Assembly (NCBI GenBank): GCA_949825045.1
Contig: OX463807.1
Coordinates: forward strand, 41,250,749-41,314,748
DNA length: 64,000 nt
DNA from: Argyresthia goedartella
Lineage: Eukaryota; Arthropoda; Insecta; Lepidoptera; Argyresthiidae
Direction of reading: 5' to 3'
Shown: positions 43,211 through 54,600 of the stretch, one piece after another
Numbering within the stretch: the first letter of the stretch is position 1
How the letters are laid out: each line of letters opens with the position of its first letter
Notes under the pieces: generated by a model
What the model was told of the DNA's origin: nothing
Database searches by the model: none
The model's input: the letters and a program-made list of their open reading frames with translations, nothing else
Made by a program: the position numbers and the translations under genes

Positions 43211-44598
43211 AGGAGCGTGGATTTTGATATCCTGGTTGCGATCCTCCGTTCACTTAATGTCTCCTCTCATGCCGCCCGCTGGTTTGACTCCTATCTCAGA
43301 GATCGACAACAACGCATCAATTCTGAGGAAACATCCACCGATTGGTGCGATCTATTCACTGGGGTTCCTCAGGGTGGCATCCTTTCACCCCTTCTGTTCT
43401 CGGTTTTTATCAACTCAATCTCTGATGCACTTACTTCTTCATATCATCTTTATGCAGATGACCTCCAAATATACCGGCATTTCTCTCCGCGTGATGTGAC
43501 TCCGGCTGTGGAGGCTCTGAATGCTGACCTCGAGAATATCAGGAAGTGGGCCCTCTCATATGGGCTTCTGGTCAACCCGAGAAAGTCGCAGGCCTTGATC
43601 TTGGGAACCCGATACTCTCTTAACCTGTTACAACTTCCAATCGCTCCTCTAATATTTGATGGAACCGTAATCAAATACAGCGATAAAGCTAAAAATCTCG
43701 GAATTGTATTCGATAACATGCTGTCTTGGTCGCCCCATGTCTCCGAGGTCAGCAGACGAGTCTTTGCATCGTTTCACTCTCTTCGGAAATTACAATACTT
43801 CCTTCCACAGCATACTAAAGTCACTCTAGCCCAGTCCCTTCTACTTCCTTTAATTGATTATGCCGATGCTTGCTGGGTGAGTGCGAACGAAGAACAACTG
43901 AATAAACTCGAACGACTTCAGAACCTCGGGATTCGGTTCATCTTCGGGCTGCGCAAGTATGACCACGTCTCGCAGTATCGCAAGGAACTGGGTTGGCTCC
44001 CGATTCGTCTTCGCCGTGATTTCCACATATTGACTTTACTTTTTAACATCTTGAGAAACCCCAGATATCCTTCCTACCTTCGTGAACGTTTTGAGTTCCT
44101 TTTCTCCAGAGGCAAGGAGCGGAGATCTCACACGGTGTCTCTTCTATGTATTCCGCAGCATAACACCGTCGCCTACGAGCACTCGTTCAGGCTGAGGGCC
44201 ATTCGGCTGTGGAACGCACTTCCCTGCACTATAAGGGACAGTCCCACTCTTTTCTCCTTTAAGAATCGCTTGAAAGAGCACTTACTTTCTCTTTCATCAT
44301 AGGTATTGTATATATAAGTATGTAATTGTATTTATCTATTTATTATTATTATTTGTTTATTCTTATTTTATCTACTATTTCTTTGATTATATGTATTTTT
44401 ATAGTAAGTATCATATTTTATTGGTATTTGGTAAGTATTTAATTGCACTAGACTACCCTTTTCATTTTATATGTATCCTATCCAGATAGGTTTGCTGGAA
44501 GAAATCTCTGTTGAGAGATAAGTTCGCCTTTGCCTTTTAATTTCGTGTATAATTGTATTGGTGTAATGTTCTGTGCAATAAAGAATTGTGAATTGTGA
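43211..44598 (+). mobile_element. 5'-truncated LINE (CR1/Jockey group) with (GAATTGT)n tail
   Basis: Begins inside the RT, runs through the stop at 44302 and an AT-rich 3' UTR with AATAAA at about 44578, and ends in two GAATTGT units at about 44584-44598. GAGC before 43217 and after the tail could be a 4-bp target duplication, but this is weak. Confidence 0.75.
43217..44302 (+). CDS. LINE RT, C-terminal 361 residues, open frame
   Basis: An open frame with no stops from the truncation point to the natural end. It contains VPQGGILSPLLFSVFINSIS, the catalytic SYHLYADDLQIYRHF, LLVNPRKSQALILG, LGIVFDNMLSW, the C-terminal LIDYADACW and LERLQNLGIRFIFG region, and a terminal SFRLRAIRLWNALP. This covers RT palm, thumb and the C-terminal domain. 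Endonuclease, ORF1 and the RT fingers are missing through 5' truncation, so it cannot act alone. The lack of lesions suggests a young insertion. Confidence 0.88.
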   Translation: MDFDILVAILRSLNVSSHAARWFDSYLRDRQQRINSEETSTDWCDLFTGVPQGGILSPLLFSVFINSISDALTSSYHLYADDLQIYRHFSPRDVTPAVEALNADLENIRKWALSYGLLVNPRKSQALILGTRYSLNLLQLPIAPLIFDGTVIKYSDKAKNLGIVFDNMLSWSPHVSEVSRRVFASFHSLRKLQYFLPQHTKVTLAQSLLLPLIDYADACWVSANEEQLNKLERLQNLGIRFIFGLRKYDHVSQYRKELGWLPIRLRRDFHILTLLFNILRNPRYPSYLRERFEFLFSRGKERRSHTVSLLCIPQHNTVAYEHSFRLRAIRLWNALPCTIRDSPTLFSFKNRLKEHLLSLSS

Positions 44599-44599
44599 G

Positions 44600-45618
44600 C
44601 ATCCCCTGATAGCTTTCTTTCGCGAGCATTCTTAAACAAGCAATCACCGGCGAGCAACTATAATAACAATCGCTGGGCTCAACGTTCACGCCACTCGAAT
44701 GTTCGACGCCAAATGCTCATTACACGCGAATTCTCCCAGTGAGGACGTTCGTATAGTCAATAAGTAAGGTTGAGTATTGGTCAAATCATTTGATAATTTG
44801 GTAACCATAAAATAAAAAGTGATGCTTCAAATCGTCAAGACTTTATGGCTGTCCACTAGCTTGTCTAAAACTTAATTATCTGCCAGACATTGGGTTGATG
44901 TTTCAACAAAACGATTGGATGCTTCACGAAAACAGTGCAGACTTGTCATAACATACGTCTATCTCACATTCCTTCAAACACCAATGTTATAATAAAATTT
45001 AAAATAAGGAGTGATTGATGGCTGTGTTAAGCAAAGAGATCCGATTCACGAATTATGGTATTTAAAGTAAAATTTGCTTTTAGTAAAAAATATATATGTA
45101 TATCTAGTAAAAGCAAGGAATAAAATTCCCGCATACAATTTTATTAAGAAAATATGCAATTTGAAATAAATACGCCTGAAAAAATATGAGGATTAGAATA
45201 TGTCCGATTATAAAAACAAGACGTTGAGAAAATTTGCAATTAAAAAGCTGCGATCGAAGACAAAAGCGATTAAACGTATTCGCTACTACTTAAAAGTCGG
45301 ACCATGAAATTTCACAAGTTGAAACCAAGAGATCGCGAAAAAATGCGAATGCTGAAAGTCACTGCACGGGAAAACGATCCAGCGGAAGCTGTCTAACAAA
45401 TCGCCAAATCAAGCGTTCAAATTAATGATGAAATTATATGTGAAGCCCAGTTACAATTGTTACATGGACCTTACCATGGCTTGCTGCAGGCCATATTTTA
45501 GAAATGATGTGTTACAATGACTTCTCGTTGTTAGGGTTACGTACCTTTTTTTTTGGGTGAATAAAGTTTAATATTAATTATCACTGACTCATACATTTTA
45601 AGACAAACGGTAAAGGTG
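44600..45618. other. No recognisable gene
   Basis: AT-rich. A Lys/Arg-rich 30-codon frame at 45305-45397 is not supported by any motif. The GGTG that was duplicated by the next element is at 45615-45618. Confidence 0.4.
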
Positions 45619-45749
45619 TGTAAGGATGTGGTATATGCGTGGAATAAGACGAGTATCGGCTTCAAAGTACAGTCGTATAATGTCTCTAGATTCATACAAT
45701 ACCGGGCTATATATAGATGTAATTAGGGTTCGGGTGTGCATACACTACA
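45619..45749 (-). repeat. LARD-like element, 3' LTR (131 bp)
   Basis: TG...CA ends. Minus strand carries TCTATATATAGC, a TATA-box candidate. Identical by eye to 48722-48852. Confidence 0.95.
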
Positions 45750-48703
45750 CCTTCCCCCTTTTTTTGAAAGAAAAATATACTATATCTTATTTTTTATGAT
45801 ATTTAAAACAATTTAGAATACAAAATATAAAAACAATAATCTGATAACTCATTTCTGTAAAAATAACAATAAAATAAATCATCTGTGTAAAAATAACAAT
45901 TTAAAATTCAAAATCTGTGTAATATGTAAATATAACAATTCAATATACAACAACCATTTTTTTTTTTTTATATTCCCGATACAATTTTAAAACACTTTCA
46001 AAACAAAATATTACCATTTATATAAATTCACACTGTAATCGATTAAAAAATATATGTTTTAAAAAAAACGATATAATGTTCTTATTAAATTCGTAAAATA
46101 GTTAATGATTACATAGTTAATATCTGTTCCAATATTTTATGAAACTTAATTATAATACACAAAATATTATCTAACCTGTTTACGATATAGGGTTGACGAC
46201 ATGAAAAATTTATTTTTAATACATAGAATTTTTAAAAAAAAATTATAACATTATTCCACTACAATTACAAAATTACACATGTTTCATACCTTCTGTATCT
46301 CTTTTTCTTTTCTTCGTTTATGTATTTATTTATTCAACTCTTATTCCATTAATCACAAACTACTTTATTTTTCATTTCCATAATACCTTCTCAAAACTCA
46401 CATCAAAATATTTATCAATATAAAACTTCTTTCCAAAACTAACCAAAATATACTCGCTTTTCTCATACAATCGCTATCAATCAAAGTCTCTATTTTATTT
46501 CTTCTACTTCATATAGGTACTTACTTTCATTATTTATTTATCGACGTCATTCATAAGGTACTTTTTTTTTATTTCCACAATACTACCATTATCTGGCTCC
46601 AGGTCTACCTGCCTGAACCTGCTCCTACTCGAGAGCTTATAAGGTCATCGATATCCAACGTTCTCACAAAGGAAGCTCGTTCACGTCATGATCGAAGAGG
46701 AAGGATTCGTGCCTTGTACCTTGTACCTTTGAGACTTTGATGAAAATACAATAACATATCGGACTCGCCAATAGTTACGTACCAAACTATAACATAACTT
46801 AAACACAATCCAAATGAATCCTTCGAATTTTAAGACATTCTGTAAAGATTGGATGATCAGTCCAACTTTTCTCGAAAACTTAACAAACGAAGTGTTCCCA
46901 ACTAACTTGCTCTGTGGCCTAGAGTAACAATCCTGCACATTCCATACCATCTCTCAAATTCATACTTTTTAATCCTAACGACAACCATAACCAACATTCC
47001 CAAATCCAAACAAAAATACAACTTTTCTCTATGTGCTTAATACGTAATCACATAACTCAAAACTTCAAGTCTCCATAACAACATTCAACTTTTTATTTCA
47101 TTTCATTTTCATACTTTTCAACACTCACTATCAAACAAACATTTTCTCACTTTAAAATGAAGTATCCGAATCCTTAGTGACCATATCCGCTGGTCAGACT
47201 TTAATCTATTAATAAACTCGAATGCAATCTTTAAAATAAAAGTAACTAAGTGCAATTTCTAAACAAACTTTTGTAATAACCCATCGGTAGTGGTTCCGTC
47301 GTTTGTAATATATTTTAAAATCTTTGCTGAACTACTTTTTCATACTAAGTATATCTTACACATAGGAACAAAACCTGAAATTCATACATTCTCAAACTTT
47401 TATTCAAATTCATGCAATGGGTTCCATACTTCATCTCTCTGCGGTACCCTAAACTTGTTAACAATCATGCATCACCTTATAAGTATCTTCCATATTAGTC
47501 AACTGAAACTAAACCTTTCATTCTACATAAGTCGCACTGCGGTAACTTGAACTACTAATTATTATAATAACAATTCTGTTTCTCTGTAATCAAAACATGT
47601 GTCAAGTTCTAATCTAATTTGGATTCCTCTGCAGTGTTGCATGTCCATATTTGGATCGCCTGCGAACACTGTATTGTATTACTATAATTTTAAGATAAAC
47701 TGGAACTGTAACCAAGTCAAATGAACAAATGAATCATTTATGTACTTGATTGTACATTTGGAGTAAATCGGAATTAAGATGCAATAAGTTTATAAAATAG
47801 TACTGGGTATATTAATGACTTTAAAACAACAAAACTTGTATCTTCTTACAAATTAACCACATTCTACCCATATTTCCAATCAAAATCATCATCTTAAAAA
47901 AAAATATTACTACTTATCAAAATCATCTAAAATAACTCATGCCAAACTAATTTAATTTACTTTTCTTTCGGCCTTCATAATTATCTCCATTCCTAAAAAA
48001 ATATATCAACCATCATTCATACTTCTCTTGCTGACAGTACCTACTGTAACTTTTCATTATGCCATTCTTCGACATACTCTTTTACTTTATGCTCTCTTCA
48101 TTTGAAAAATAATTATATTGATATTGATTCGAATCGTCAACCCTTTTACAATGTAAAAATCTTCCCAACACGTAATTAATACTTCTAAACAAATAATAAA
48201 ATTCACTTACATTTTATAGGATTAAATAGATACCATTGTCCAAAACACACATCACAGACATCGTCGCACGTGTCGTTCTTGTTCAGAGTCAGCTCATCCT
48301 GGGACCCGTACATCTCCCAGCTGCTCCTCACTTGACCCGTACGGTTACGCCCGGCGCCCTGCAATCCACATCACTGGCTTGAAAAAACGCCCGGCACCCG
48401 GCAGCAAGTCTTCTTTATTTATTTTTCTCTCTTGTTTATGGTATCTTCTAAAATAAATGTCTGTCTTCCATATTTATCCATCTTCCATGATTATCTTCTC
48501 TATTTTTTCTTCTTTAATTATTTCAATTATATTCTTTCTTCTTTAATATCTTCTCTTTTATCTTCTTTGTCTTTCTCTGGCTGCAAACTTGTCTTCACGT
48601 TCTTCGTAATTATTCTCTTCTCCAGGATTTTCTAATTATTAAAAGTATTTATTTATTTGATGCACTGCCATTCGGCACAGCACTACCTCGCGAGAGGTAG
48701 GCT

Positions 48704-48721
48704 GGCCTGGCACGGTCGCCA
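48704..48721 (-). promoter_or_regulatory. Primer-binding site, tRNA-Arg-like
   Basis: The minus strand reads TGGCGACCGTGCCAGGCC directly after the LTR. TGGCGACCGTG is, from memory, the tRNA-Arg primer site of some insect Ty3/Gypsy elements such as the 412/mdg1 group. Confidence 0.75.
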
Positions 48722-48852
48722 TGTAAGGATGTGGTATATGCGTGGAATAAGACGAGTATCGGCTTCAAAGTACAGTCGTATAATGTCTCTAGATTCATAC
48801 AATACCGGGCTATATATAGATGTAATTAGGGTTCGGGTGTGCATACACTACA
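48722..48852 (-). repeat. LARD-like element, 5' LTR (131 bp)
   Basis: Identical by eye to 45619-45749. In the element's orientation it is followed at once by the primer-binding site, and then by a 7-bp stem hairpin (48683-48700) with a 4-nt loop. Confidence 0.95.
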
Positions 48853-48856
48853 GGTG

Positions 48857-49315
48857 TTTATCTACACATGTATCATTAAACCTTTTTACTGCGTCCAAAA
48901 ACCGCACGTTACGATCAGCATAATGTTACACTACTTTGTAAAAACTAATTTCTTATCTGAATATTGAAAATTATGACCATAATGTGTAAATTTTCTACAT
49001 ATTATGACATTCAAATTTCGAACGCCGACGCCCGCCTGCGTGCCGCCCCTACTTTGTCTGTGAAGTTGGTACTACAGAACAAGCTAAACAACTGCAGAGC
49101 CACAATGCCGGTCAAACATGCGGTTTCTGAACATATCAAAGAGAGCTTATGATATGCGTGTAGATAAATTAGTACATGTAACTGTACATAATAAGGCATT
49201 AAAACTCTCGAGTGATATTATTATGAAACTCGCCTTCGGCTCGTTTCATAAACCCACTCTCAAGTAGGCATGCCCTCCATTATGTAGCAGTCACATAAAC
49301 TACTATTAAAATTTA
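48857..49315. other. No recognisable gene
   Basis: A 62-codon plus-strand frame at 48964-49152 has a balanced composition, but no motif or splice context supports it. Confidence 0.35.
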
Positions 49316-49368
49316 CTAAAAGTGTACATAATGCACCTAGGACCTAGGTGCATTAAGTACACTTTTAG
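49316..49368. repeat. 26-bp-arm palindrome centred on CCTAGG
   Basis: Arms 49316-49341 and 49343-49368 pair at 25 of 26 positions around a single A. The centre reads CACCTAGGACCTAGGTG. A one-arm copy of the hairpin at 471-598 follows at 49399-49452. Confidence 0.95.
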
Positions 49369-49398
49369 AACGAGTTAGGACCATAATTTTTCCGCCCG

Positions 49399-49452
49399 AA
49401 AACCCAAAATCAAGCGGCGAAGGTGCTATTTTTAGCTCAGAAGTCGGAAAAG
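49399..49452 (+). repeat. Single arm of the 471-598 hairpin repeat
   Basis: AACCCAAAATCAAGCGGCGA followed by AGGTGCTATTTTTAGCTCAGAAG matches the right arm at 543-590 closely. No inverted partner is found beside it. Confidence 0.85.
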
Positions 49453-50275
49453 GAACTTTTTTGACAAACGTCAATTTTTAATGTTGTTTCCCCACAAATG
49501 TTTACAATAGAATATTCAGTTCTCTCGGTGACGTATGTAAAAAAAAGTTCCTTTTTAGGTATCAGGAGCGGCCAGGGTCTGGATTCTAATACGTATATCT
49601 AATATGTCTACGATGTCACAACGGCAGTTCACTTGCGATCCATTATTTATCTAACGTTTCCGTATTTCGTTTTGTTCGGGAGCTCCCTAACAAGACGCGT
49701 CAAGTATTATGCGGTTCCACCGAGAAATAAATTAGCGATTGAGTGATTTTGCCACCTGGAGCAATTAACACTGGTTAGTGAAACAACGTTAACCACTCGC
49801 AGACATGATCTACGACGGGACAGCTGGCGCCCACGTCCGGTGCGACACTAACAAAATATCATATTCTCGATTCCGTAGCGACGCAACCATATACCTATAC
49901 ATTTGTCAAACCGAACGCGAAAATTGATTGTGGGAATAAATATATTGAATCGAACCTGAGCCCTGTGACATTTGTGATGTTATGTCATGTACATAAACAC
50001 TATGATGGAATTCTGAAGGTTTGTAAACTAACTAATTATCAGTAAGAACACAAAGAGATGAAATTCCCTAGTACGACGACGCTGCTATTTCCCTCTAGCG
50101 CACTTTAAAACTTTCGGTTCAGCCAAGTTTGAATTATTAATTAACTCCGCAGACACCTTTTCTATACCTCGAGTCGAGTATGCTGTCAGTGACAGCTGGC
50201 AAAGATTTAACTAGATCCTGTTTTAATAAATTCCTGTTTTTAGTTAACGATCCGTCCCTACGAACATTAACATTT
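49453..50275. other. Unassigned; possible solo-LTR-like sequence
   Basis: No gene. At 49826 TGGCGCCCACGTCC resembles a primer-binding site, and AATAAATATATTGAATCG occurs at about 49936, but no repeated ends were found. I do not call an element. Confidence 0.3.
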
Positions 50276-50277
50276 AT

Positions 50278-50460
50278 ATATAGGCATATACATTGTTTCT
50301 GGCCCCACACTAGGATACCCTGTGTCGTGGGAACCAGAAACAGCGATATCACACACATATAAACATCCAAGACCTGTTTTTTTTCTTTATCCCCAGCTGG
50401 GGATCGAACCCGGGACCTCTCGCATGTTAGGCAGAGCCACAACCGCCACAGAGGTCGACA
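50278..50460 (-). mobile_element. tRNA-headed SINE, family B, copy 2 (with tail)
   Basis: On the minus strand: head with the GACCTCTGTGGCGG start and B box GGTTCGATCCC (about 50458-50392), a T-run counterpart, then a body that ends with the tail CACTAGGATACCCTGTG in plus orientation at 50310-50326. That tail is the same one found in family A SINEs (ACTAGGATTCCCTG). The head is unlike family A and matches 12383-12494. Confidence 0.75.
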
Positions 50461-50511
50461 CTTTGAAATTGCTATCCGTAAATAAGTAACCATCAACATT
50501 TCTTATGCGAC

Positions 50512-50550
50512 ATTTCACCTAGGTCCTAGGTGAATCAGTTTAGGTGAAAT
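50512..50550. repeat. Compound palindrome with CCTAGG cores
   Basis: TTCACCTAGG and CCTAGGTGAA (50514-50534) form a perfect 10-bp palindrome around one T. A further TAGGTGAAAT (50541-50550) repeats one arm. Confidence 0.9.
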
Positions 50551-50553
50551 TAA

Positions 50554-50829
50554 GTTATCCTATTGGAAACTCCTGCCGATGCTCTAATAAACCTCAAAAA
50601 GCAGATTGAACGTTTAATTAGAGACAATCCTACTTCGGAAATCGTTGTCACTCAAAAAACTCTTCCTGTAAATGCATCTGTTGTTAACTCAAATCCAATA
50701 TCTATCTCTGCACCTCTTCCTCCTACAGTTATCCAAATGCCACCGAAGAAATTGGTAACCGAAGTAAAAATAGGTTTTATGATGGCACTAAATGCCCCAA
50801 TCCTTTCTGATGAAAATAAACGAGTTTAG
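50554..50829 (+). other. Orphan open frame, about 90 codons
   Basis: An open frame without ATG start, from after a stop at 50551 to the stop at 50829. It encodes ALINLKKQIERLIRDNPTSE, then a Pro-rich section (APLPPTVIQMPPKK) and IGFMMALNAPILSDENKRV. The amphipathic start and Pro-rich centre could be from a Gag-like protein or a lost exon. I do not recognise a family and find no splice context. Confidence 0.35.
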
Positions 50830-51390
50830 ATTCTTTAGGCCTATTCCTATGGAAAACCTTTTAGATCAAACTTTGAGCTCTTTACTTACAAGAACTTCAT
50901 TGGTTTAGTTACCAAAGGAACCGATACTACGACATGACTTGGGCTAAACTTTGTGACTTGTAAAGAATATTGGTGAGTTTGACTATGAATACAAGCTCAT
51001 TACTCTATCAACTTACGTACACAAGGTGAATCATAATTTAAGTTTCTGTCATGTTTGAAATATTTTCTCGCAGTGGCGGTTTTCCAGGGGAGGCAACTTA
51101 GGCTCCGCCTCACCTCTCACTATGCACCCTACCTACCACCTACATCAAAATACAAATACATAAATACACTTAGTGTACGGTAAGATATTTTTTTATTAAT
51201 TAATCTATAGTATAAAAACTAGCCTACCTCAAAATTGGATATCCTGCCGAAATTCCCGCGATGATCGCTGCACCGCAAACCATTTTTATTTTACCCACCC
51301 GCGGCGCGACCTTCTGTACGTAGCTATAGCACACAATTTGCTTTGCGTGAGGATGTTTTAAAAATTGTCTAGCGCCGCTTGATTGCGCAT
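50830..51390. other. No recognisable gene
   Basis: Mostly AT-rich, with a GC-richer patch at 51240-51330. Nothing supported. Confidence 0.4.
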
Positions 51391-51450
51391 GGATACCTAG
51401 GTATCCAAGAATTTGTAACCTCCCGATTGCGCGTGGATACCTAGGTATCC
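51391..51450. repeat. Two copies of a perfect 16-bp palindrome
   Basis: GGATACCTAGGTATCC occurs at 51391-51406 and again at 51435-51450, each preceded by GATTGCGCRT. Two exact 16-bp palindromes 44 bp apart suggest a duplicated unit or a protein-binding site pair. Confidence 0.95.
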
Positions 51451-51699
51451 AGAGGCTTTGTGTGATATTGTAGCTTTATTACTAATAACCCCGTTTGCAT
51501 TGCGCAATGAATCGGAAAAATCTGATATCACTAAATCGTGTTTCCGCCCCTGTCCTGAATTTAAAAAATTGTTTAAAAATGACTTAAAGAATGGTAGGAA
51601 AACATTCGTCTGTTCAAACTCAAACTCAAACTCATTTATTCATGAACACAGGTACATGGTAATAAGGTGTTAGTGGTTTATACAGTTCTCTATGTTCTA

Positions 51700-54600
51700 C
51701 CATTTTGGCATATGAATTTTTGTTACCTACACAATCGATAAAAGTACGATATCAAAAGGGAAAAACAAACAAATATGCATGCAAAAATAAAAATTAAAAA
51801 AGATATAAGTTGTTGGGTTACAGAATGTCAGACATGATACTCGTAGTCTCGTAGCTTGTTAGTTATTTATCGAGACTTATCAGTTAAATACGAATTAATA
51901 TTACAATAACATTTTTGAACAAGCAGGTTGTTAAGTTTCTTCTTAAATTGAGCAATTGGTAAATCTTTAATAACATTTGGCACTTGATTGTAAATTTTAA
52001 GTGCCATACATAGTATGTTTTTTTGCATCAAAGCTGTATGAGCCTCAGGTAAACAAAGTTTATGTCGGAACTGACTACGTAGGGCTCTGCTTTAGACTGC
52101 AGAGGCCTTAACGAAATATTCAGGATGACACTTTATAAAGACAGCTACTTCATAGATGTAGAGACATGGTAGAGTAAGTATATTATGTTTTTTGAACATA
52201 GGTTCACAACTGTCCATTACCCTAAGATCACACCTTACGCATCTTTTCTGAGCCCTAAATACTTTTTCCTATTCTGTAGAGTTACCCCAGAATATAACAC
52301 CATAGCGCAATATTGAAGAAACAACTCCATGGAACGCTGTTAGTGCGCTTGTTATATTTAAAACTTTTGATACCTTATAGAGTAAATATGCCGAACTACT
52401 TAATCTTTGACAGAGTTGAATACAGTGTGCCTTCCAATTCAATTTGTTGTCTATAACTAAACCTCAAAATTTTGTTATTAAAACTTCTTCTATTTGTGTA
52501 CTCTCACATTGAATATTTAAAGCATCTAATTTTGATTGTCTCTGGAAAAAGTTCATAAGTTTTGTTTTATATAAGTTTACTAACAAGTTTTTATTAGTCA
52601 TCCAGTCAATAATTCCTTTTAAAGCGTCATTTATCTTAAAATTACTATCCATAGATTCATCACATTTAATTATCATTGTACTATCATCAGCAAACAATGT
52701 CATCGGGTTAGTTGTGTTACTAGGTAGGTCATTAATATAAATTATAAATAATAGGGGCCCAAAGACACTTCCCTGGGGTACACCGCACAGAATTTGTCTC
52801 TCTTTTGATTTGTAAGTACGTTCAACTTTATTATTTGTACATATTGTAGGAATTTCAGTATACTGTTTCTTATTTTCTAAATTCGACTCTATAAGACTCA
52901 ATACATTTCCACGTAAACCAAGAAGTGTATGATCTACATAATCGAACGCTTTGGTCATGTCCATATAGATTGCAACAATTGGTTTTCTTACATCCATACT
53001 TGTAATTACCTCGTTCAGGAAATCTTACACAGCTATATTGATTATGTATATTATATTATATATTTTTTATATTAATAATAATAATACCTTGGACACTATT
53101 GACACACATTGATCTAGCCCCAAACTAGGATTCCCTGTATCTTGGGTACTAGACAACGATACACATACTTATATGGATAAATATTATAATTAGATAGATA
53201 AACATCCATGACTAGGGTACAAACATCTTTACAATCCTTTCTGTTCGTCCACTAAAATATTAAATTTGTCAAGGTATGCAACTAAAGCCTTACTGAGGAT
53301 GTTTTCAAATACTTTGGACATAATGGAGGTTAGCGCAATTGGTCTATAGGTCTTCATTTCTGATCTTTCAGATTTTTTATATAATGGTTTCACAATCACT
53401 GGTTTAAGCGCCTCTGGATACGATCCATACTCTATGGCAAGGTTAACAATGTGACTGATGGGTTGGGCAATTACATGCTGGACTTTCTTTGTTATCTTTG
53501 TGTGGAACCCGTCAAAACCTACACTGTTCTTATTTTTTAATTGACTAATGGCATCAATGATATCGTTTGGGTTAGTTGGAGGCATAAACATCTATTGTGT
53601 TTGTGTCATGATTTTGGCAATGTATGTGTCATTGGATGTTGCTTTACTGATTGGTCCAATATGGTCAACGAAATAATTACTAAAAGCTTTAACTATCTGT
53701 TGAGGATCCGAGATTCCACCAGCATCTGTTTTAATTTTATATATTGGTATGTTACGTAGTGAAGACCTAGCGCTATTTATTATATTCCAAGCTGTTTTAG
53801 ACTTGTTGGTACTTATTTTCATTTTGTAGTCATTTTGCGATTTTTGAGTTAGTTTAATTATTTTCTTAAAACTTGCCTGATATGTTTTAAAAGCTTCATG
53901 GTTCTCTGGAGTGGGTTTAGATCTATAATTCCAAAGTAGTTCTTTGTTTTTTGCTACAGGTTTTGATCCCGCGAGAAATCCATTTGGGTTTTTTGTCTGT
54001 TTTTATAGTTTAGGATATATAAGGAAAGCATAGATCATATATTAGACTGAATAGTTCAAAGAAGCAATCGTAAGCTTTGTTGGGATCATTACAAATATAA
54101 ACTTCTGAGAACGATAAAGACTGCAGGTGTTGTTGAAATTTCATCATATTTTCCTTACTATAGTCTCTTCTTTGTATCTTCCATGAGTTAATTTTACACG
54201 TTTTCCTAACTGGACATTTTAGAAGTTGGGCTGAGTGGTCGGATAGACCAAAATCAACTACCTTTGCTTCACTACCAAGCTTAATGTTATGGGCAAAATT
54301 ATCTAAACATGTCCTTGACACTGGCCTAGTGGGTTCTTTCAAAGCTAGCCGAAGATTATACCCTTGCAAGTAATTTATGAAATCTAATGAAGTGGTATTT
54401 TGCTCCAAAATATTGATATTAAAGTTCCCACATACAATAATGCATTTGTTCATATTTAAGCATAGCCTCCGCAAGAGCTTATCTATTTGATCGTAGAAAA
54501 TTTCTAAGTACCTAGATTTTTTCTTTGATTTTGGGACTCTATATACACAGGCTACAATAACATGGTAATCGACTAATTCCACCGCACAGCACTAAAAAAT

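Larger units (their letters stand above)
45619..48852 (-). mobile_element. Non-coding LTR retrotransposon (LARD-like), 3234 bp
   Basis: Two 131-bp LTRs (45619-45749 and 48722-48852), TGTAAGGATG...ACACTACA, that I read as identical, flanked by GGTG at 45615-45618 and 48853-48856 (4-bp target duplication). Orientation is minus: a primer-binding site TGGCGACCGTGCCAGGCC sits next to the right LTR, and a polypurine tract (AAAAAAAGGGGGAAGG on the minus strand, 45765-45750) next to the left LTR. The 2972-bp interior has no frame beyond about 90 codons and no retroviral motif. The plus strand of the interior is strikingly poor in G. It must borrow proteins from an autonomous partner. Confidence 0.92.

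Noticed and set aside
45305..45397. 30-codon Lys/Arg-rich frame
   Set aside because: Too short and without context; AT-rich DNA readily gives Lys-rich frames.
49826..49845. Primer-binding-site-like TGGCGCCCACGTCC
   Set aside because: No LTR end (CA) directly before it and no repeated flanks were found, so an LTR element is not supported.
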